A DNA stretch of 8,967 nucleotides, from assembly GCA_022572865.1 (NCBI GenBank), contig JACZVB010000036.1, positions 1 through 8,967 of the forward strand, read 5' to 3'. The translations under genes were made by a program, and so were the position numbers. A model generated the notes under the pieces. That model had not been told where the DNA came from, did not search any database, and saw nothing but the letters and a program-made list of their open reading frames with translations. The DNA is from Chloroflexota bacterium (GTDB taxonomy: Bacteria > Chloroflexota > Dehalococcoidia > Plut-88900). Position 1 is the stretch's first letter. The number at the start of each line of letters is the position of its first letter. Below, piece by piece: positions 5,758-8,967 of the stretch.

Positions 5758-5852
5758 GGGACAGATACGGTATATTTGGAACTTGCCGCCGTGAATAAAG
5801 AGCCGTCGTCGATGACCAGCGCGAATCGTTGATTCTCTCCGCGATGGTGTAA
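5756..5852. other. Gap between convergent DUF1348 and argS
   Basis: About 100 bases that hold no gene. The segment beginning ggggacagatacggtata (5757 on) has a low-complexity, mobile-element-like look; on the minus strand it reads an ORF fragment LVIDDGSLFTAASS and YTVSVP with a stop and no start of its own. I suspect a remnant of an element end but cannot demonstrate it. No convincing bidirectional terminator hairpin was found. Confidence 0.3.
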
Positions 5853-5857
5853 GGGCA

Positions 5858-7519
<1,662 letters not shown>

Positions 7520-7543
7520 TTGCTAGCGCACATCGTTAAAACA

Positions 7544-7571
7544 GATATAGGTAAGTATCCCCACCGTTCAG
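7544..7571 (-). promoter_or_regulatory. Candidate argS promoter
   Basis: On the minus strand CTGAAC (7571-7566) and TATATC (7549-7544) are separated by 16 bases, ending 24 bases before the argS start. If used, it gives argS its own short-leader transcript independent of the toxin-antitoxin operon. Eye-scored. Confidence 0.3.
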
Positions 7572-7583
7572 CTTGTATTTATA

Positions 7584-8063
7584 TCAGAACGAAGCGTTCA
7601 ATTCAGTGAGCAGGTCCCAGAGTTTAATGCAAGATACACCGAATTCTCGTCCAACGTCTGGAATCTTCGGTTTTCTCGAATTTGGTTCTGACTTCTCAAA
7701 TGTAACGACTCTGCCTCCTAGTACTTTAGCATGAGCGATCAGCCAGGGATCAGCCCCGCTTAAAAATCTTGTAATGTGTTGTCGGGCAAATCTTGTATTG
7801 TTGTTGACGCTATCGGCTATTTGGCGAGTCATTTCCTGAACTGCCCGGTCAGTGGTTTGAAACAAGGTATTCTGTCGTTGCGCCCACTCCTTTAATTCAT
7901 CTTCACCATGGTCAAGCAGTTCCCTTAGAACACGCTCAGAGCTTGCGATAACACCTTCATCAGCCTTTTGTTCCAGAAACTCCCAGAAGCCGGGTACCAT
8001 AGCAAAGCGATATGCCTCGTTGCTTGACCGAATCAAACTGTCGCTATCAAGCCAATCAGGCAC
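7584..8063 (-). CDS. DUF4411 PIN-like toxin
   Basis: The 159-residue protein has DUF4411/PIN-domain features: LDSDSLIRS at 5-13 (Asp6 and Asp8, first acidic cluster), PGFWEFLEQK (24-33, a DUF4411 hallmark), VLRELLD (45-51, Glu48), and SGADPWLIAHAKVLGGRVVTFE (102-123; Asp105 and following strand). PIN-like proteins are metal-dependent RNases and DUF4411 members are predicted toxins. It starts at GTG 8063-8061, overlapping the end of the preceding ImmA/IrrE gene by eight bases, so the two are translationally coupled. Composition is clearly more AT-rich than argS downstream. It is intact, with all expected acidic positions visible. Confidence 0.85.
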   Translation of the reverse strand: MPDWLDSDSLIRSSNEAYRFAMVPGFWEFLEQKADEGVIASSERVLRELLDHGEDELKEWAQRQNTLFQTTDRAVQEMTRQIADSVNNNTRFARQHITRFLSGADPWLIAHAKVLGGRVVTFEKSEPNSRKPKIPDVGREFGVSCIKLWDLLTELNASF

Positions 8064-8967
8064 CTGAGACGCTGCTTTCTAAAACAAAAGATTCAATTTT
8101 ACGAAGGGTTGCGAGCTTCGCAATGTTTAACAAGGAAGCAGCCTCTTTCGCAGGCACTCGCCCCTCAGCGGTTGCAGTGATTAGCGTGGTCAAGAATAGC
8201 CCACTGTTACGGGCAATGACATTGGTGTAGAAGTTCCCCCCGCCACTTTCATCCCCTGTGCTCCTTCGTACCCGCAATAACTCTGCCAGCTTTGTTTGGT
8301 ATGCCTCTTCTTCGATTTTCTCGTATTCCCATGCGCGGCGGAGAATAACCAGAGCACTCACCCGGTACCTGCGAACTAAGATATTCACATTGATATCTAT
8401 AGTATTGGAATCATTCCATCTGGTAATGAAGTCATTGACGGGAACGAGGACTTCGGCGGCAACACTGTCACAGAGGCGGTCAATCTGGTTTTCTTGTTGG
8501 CTGGGACGTTTCGAGTAGTTAAGGTTCGAAATCCCACTCTGCCCAATCCAAAGGTGCGCTAATTCGTGGGCGAGTGTAAATATCTGAGCTACCTTGGCAT
8601 CTTTAGAGTTAATAAACACAAGCGGAGCTAAGTTGTCACTGATTGCGAATCCCCTGAACTCATCGACGTCTAGCGGCCTATGAGTATTACTCCCAACAAT
8701 TCCGCTTCGTAATACCAACACCCCGATGCTTTCTGCCTTTCGCACGAACTCCGTCAAAAACTGACCCCAACTTGTAACTCTATTGCGTAAGTCATCATCA
8801 ATGCTTAGTACGTTTTTAATATCTGTGGCGATTGTGGTCGTCTCAGCACTAATCGGGAACCGACCAACGAAGTGAAGAGGAGGAGCCTCTTCACTCTCAA
8901 GGTGCTCGCGATACCATTCCTGCTTCCTGAGAGCGTCATACAAAACTTCTAGAAAAGCTGGACTTGG
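8056..8967 (-). CDS. ImmA/IrrE family metallopeptidase, probable XRE-ImmA antitoxin (5' end outside window)
   Basis: The frame is open to the right window edge: 303 residues are visible, ending at TGA 8058-8056. The zinc-peptidase motif HELAH lies at 134-138 of the visible part, preceded by VAQIFTLA, with the ImmA-type NLAPLVFINSK strand before it (about 112-122) and a long helical C-terminal region after it. The visible N-terminus (PSPAFLEVLYDALRKQEWYRE) resembles the linker after an N-terminal XRE helix-turn-helix in COG2856 proteins, so the true start is probably beyond the window; a TTG at 8943 is unlikely to be the start. In COG2856-DUF4411 pairs this protein is the predicted antitoxin and autoregulator. 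It overlaps the DUF4411 gene by eight bases. Confidence 0.88.
   Translation of the reverse strand, partial: PSPAFLEVLYDALRKQEWYREHLESEEAPPLHFVGRFPISAETTTIATDIKNVLSIDDDLRNRVTSWGQFLTEFVRKAESIGVLVLRSGIVGSNTHRPLDVDEFRGFAISDNLAPLVFINSKDAKVAQIFTLAHELAHLWIGQSGISNLNYSKRPSQQENQIDRLCDSVAAEVLVPVNDFITRWNDSNTIDINVNILVRRYRVSALVILRRAWEYEKIEEEAYQTKLAELLRVRRSTGDESGGGNFYTNVIARNSGLFLTTLITATAEGRVPAKEAASLLNIAKLATLRKIESFVLESSVSGA

Larger units (their letters stand above)
3476..5852. mobile_element. Candidate insert bracketed by argS-tail direct repeats
   Basis: The segment between the two 72-base argS-tail copies carries the alpha/beta hydrolase and the DUF1348 gene and about 300 bases of divergent regulatory DNA. 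Intact argS ends at one border and a displaced, diverged tail lies at the other, the geometry left when an element integrates in the 3' end of a gene and supplies a replacement tail. No integrase or recombinase gene lies within it, so an alternative is a segmental duplication or recombination with a related strain. Confidence 0.35.

Noticed and set aside
8056..8943. TTG at 8943 as the start of the ImmA/IrrE protein
   Set aside because: The frame remains open to the window edge with family-like residues before it, so the real start is most likely outside the window.

Overview
The window looks like a high-GC bacterial chromosome fragment carrying housekeeping genes interrupted by accessory DNA. 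The organism is uncertain. Nested hairpin repeats containing the word 'cttcgacaag...gctcagga' between trpS and a gamma-carbonic-anhydrase-like gene resemble intergenic palindromes that I associate with Chloroflexota (Dehalococcoidia-like) genomes. That is a recollection of pattern, not a search result.

Layout from low to high coordinate. (1) 1-1847, minus strand: tryptophanyl-tRNA synthetase (trpS), followed with a 1-base stop/start overlap by an inositol-monophosphatase-family gene that runs off the left edge. TrpS carries a Cys-x20-Cys-x6-Cys-x2-Cys set suggesting a [4Fe-4S] cluster. (2) 1848-2153: two adjacent nested hairpins and the probable promoter of the next gene. (3) 2154-2663, plus strand: a left-handed beta-helix protein of the gamma carbonic anhydrase family in which the third zinc-ligand histidine is replaced by glutamate. 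(4) 2735-3326, minus strand: a DUF433 antitoxin / DUF5615 PIN-like toxin pair with a 4-base overlap. The toxin gene is broken by a single-base frameshift in a short G run. (5) 3404-5924: two direct copies of the 3' end of argS (about 67 of 72 bases identical) bracket about 2.4 kb holding two divergent genes, an alpha/beta hydrolase with an Asp nucleophile (epoxide hydrolase or haloalkane dehalogenase type) and a DUF1348 NTF2-like protein. (6) 5858-7519, minus strand: complete arginyl-tRNA synthetase (argS). (7) 7584 to the right edge, minus strand: a DUF4411 PIN-like toxin preceded, with an 8-base overlap, by an ImmA/IrrE-type zinc peptidase whose N-terminus lies outside the window. By eye this pair is clearly more AT-rich than argS, which suggests transfer.

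Taken together, argS is flanked by accessory DNA on both sides. Upstream of it is a probable ImmA/DUF4411 toxin-antitoxin operon that may be partly co-transcribed with it. Downstream is a cargo segment whose flanking repeats are what would be expected if DNA had integrated at the argS 3' end and rebuilt the gene's tail, leaving the displaced tail at 3404-3475. No integrase, transposase, tRNA, rRNA or CRISPR array was seen. The strongest leads are the argS-tail direct repeats, the altered carbonic anhydrase metal site, the TrpRS cysteine set and the two different PIN-like toxin modules around argS.
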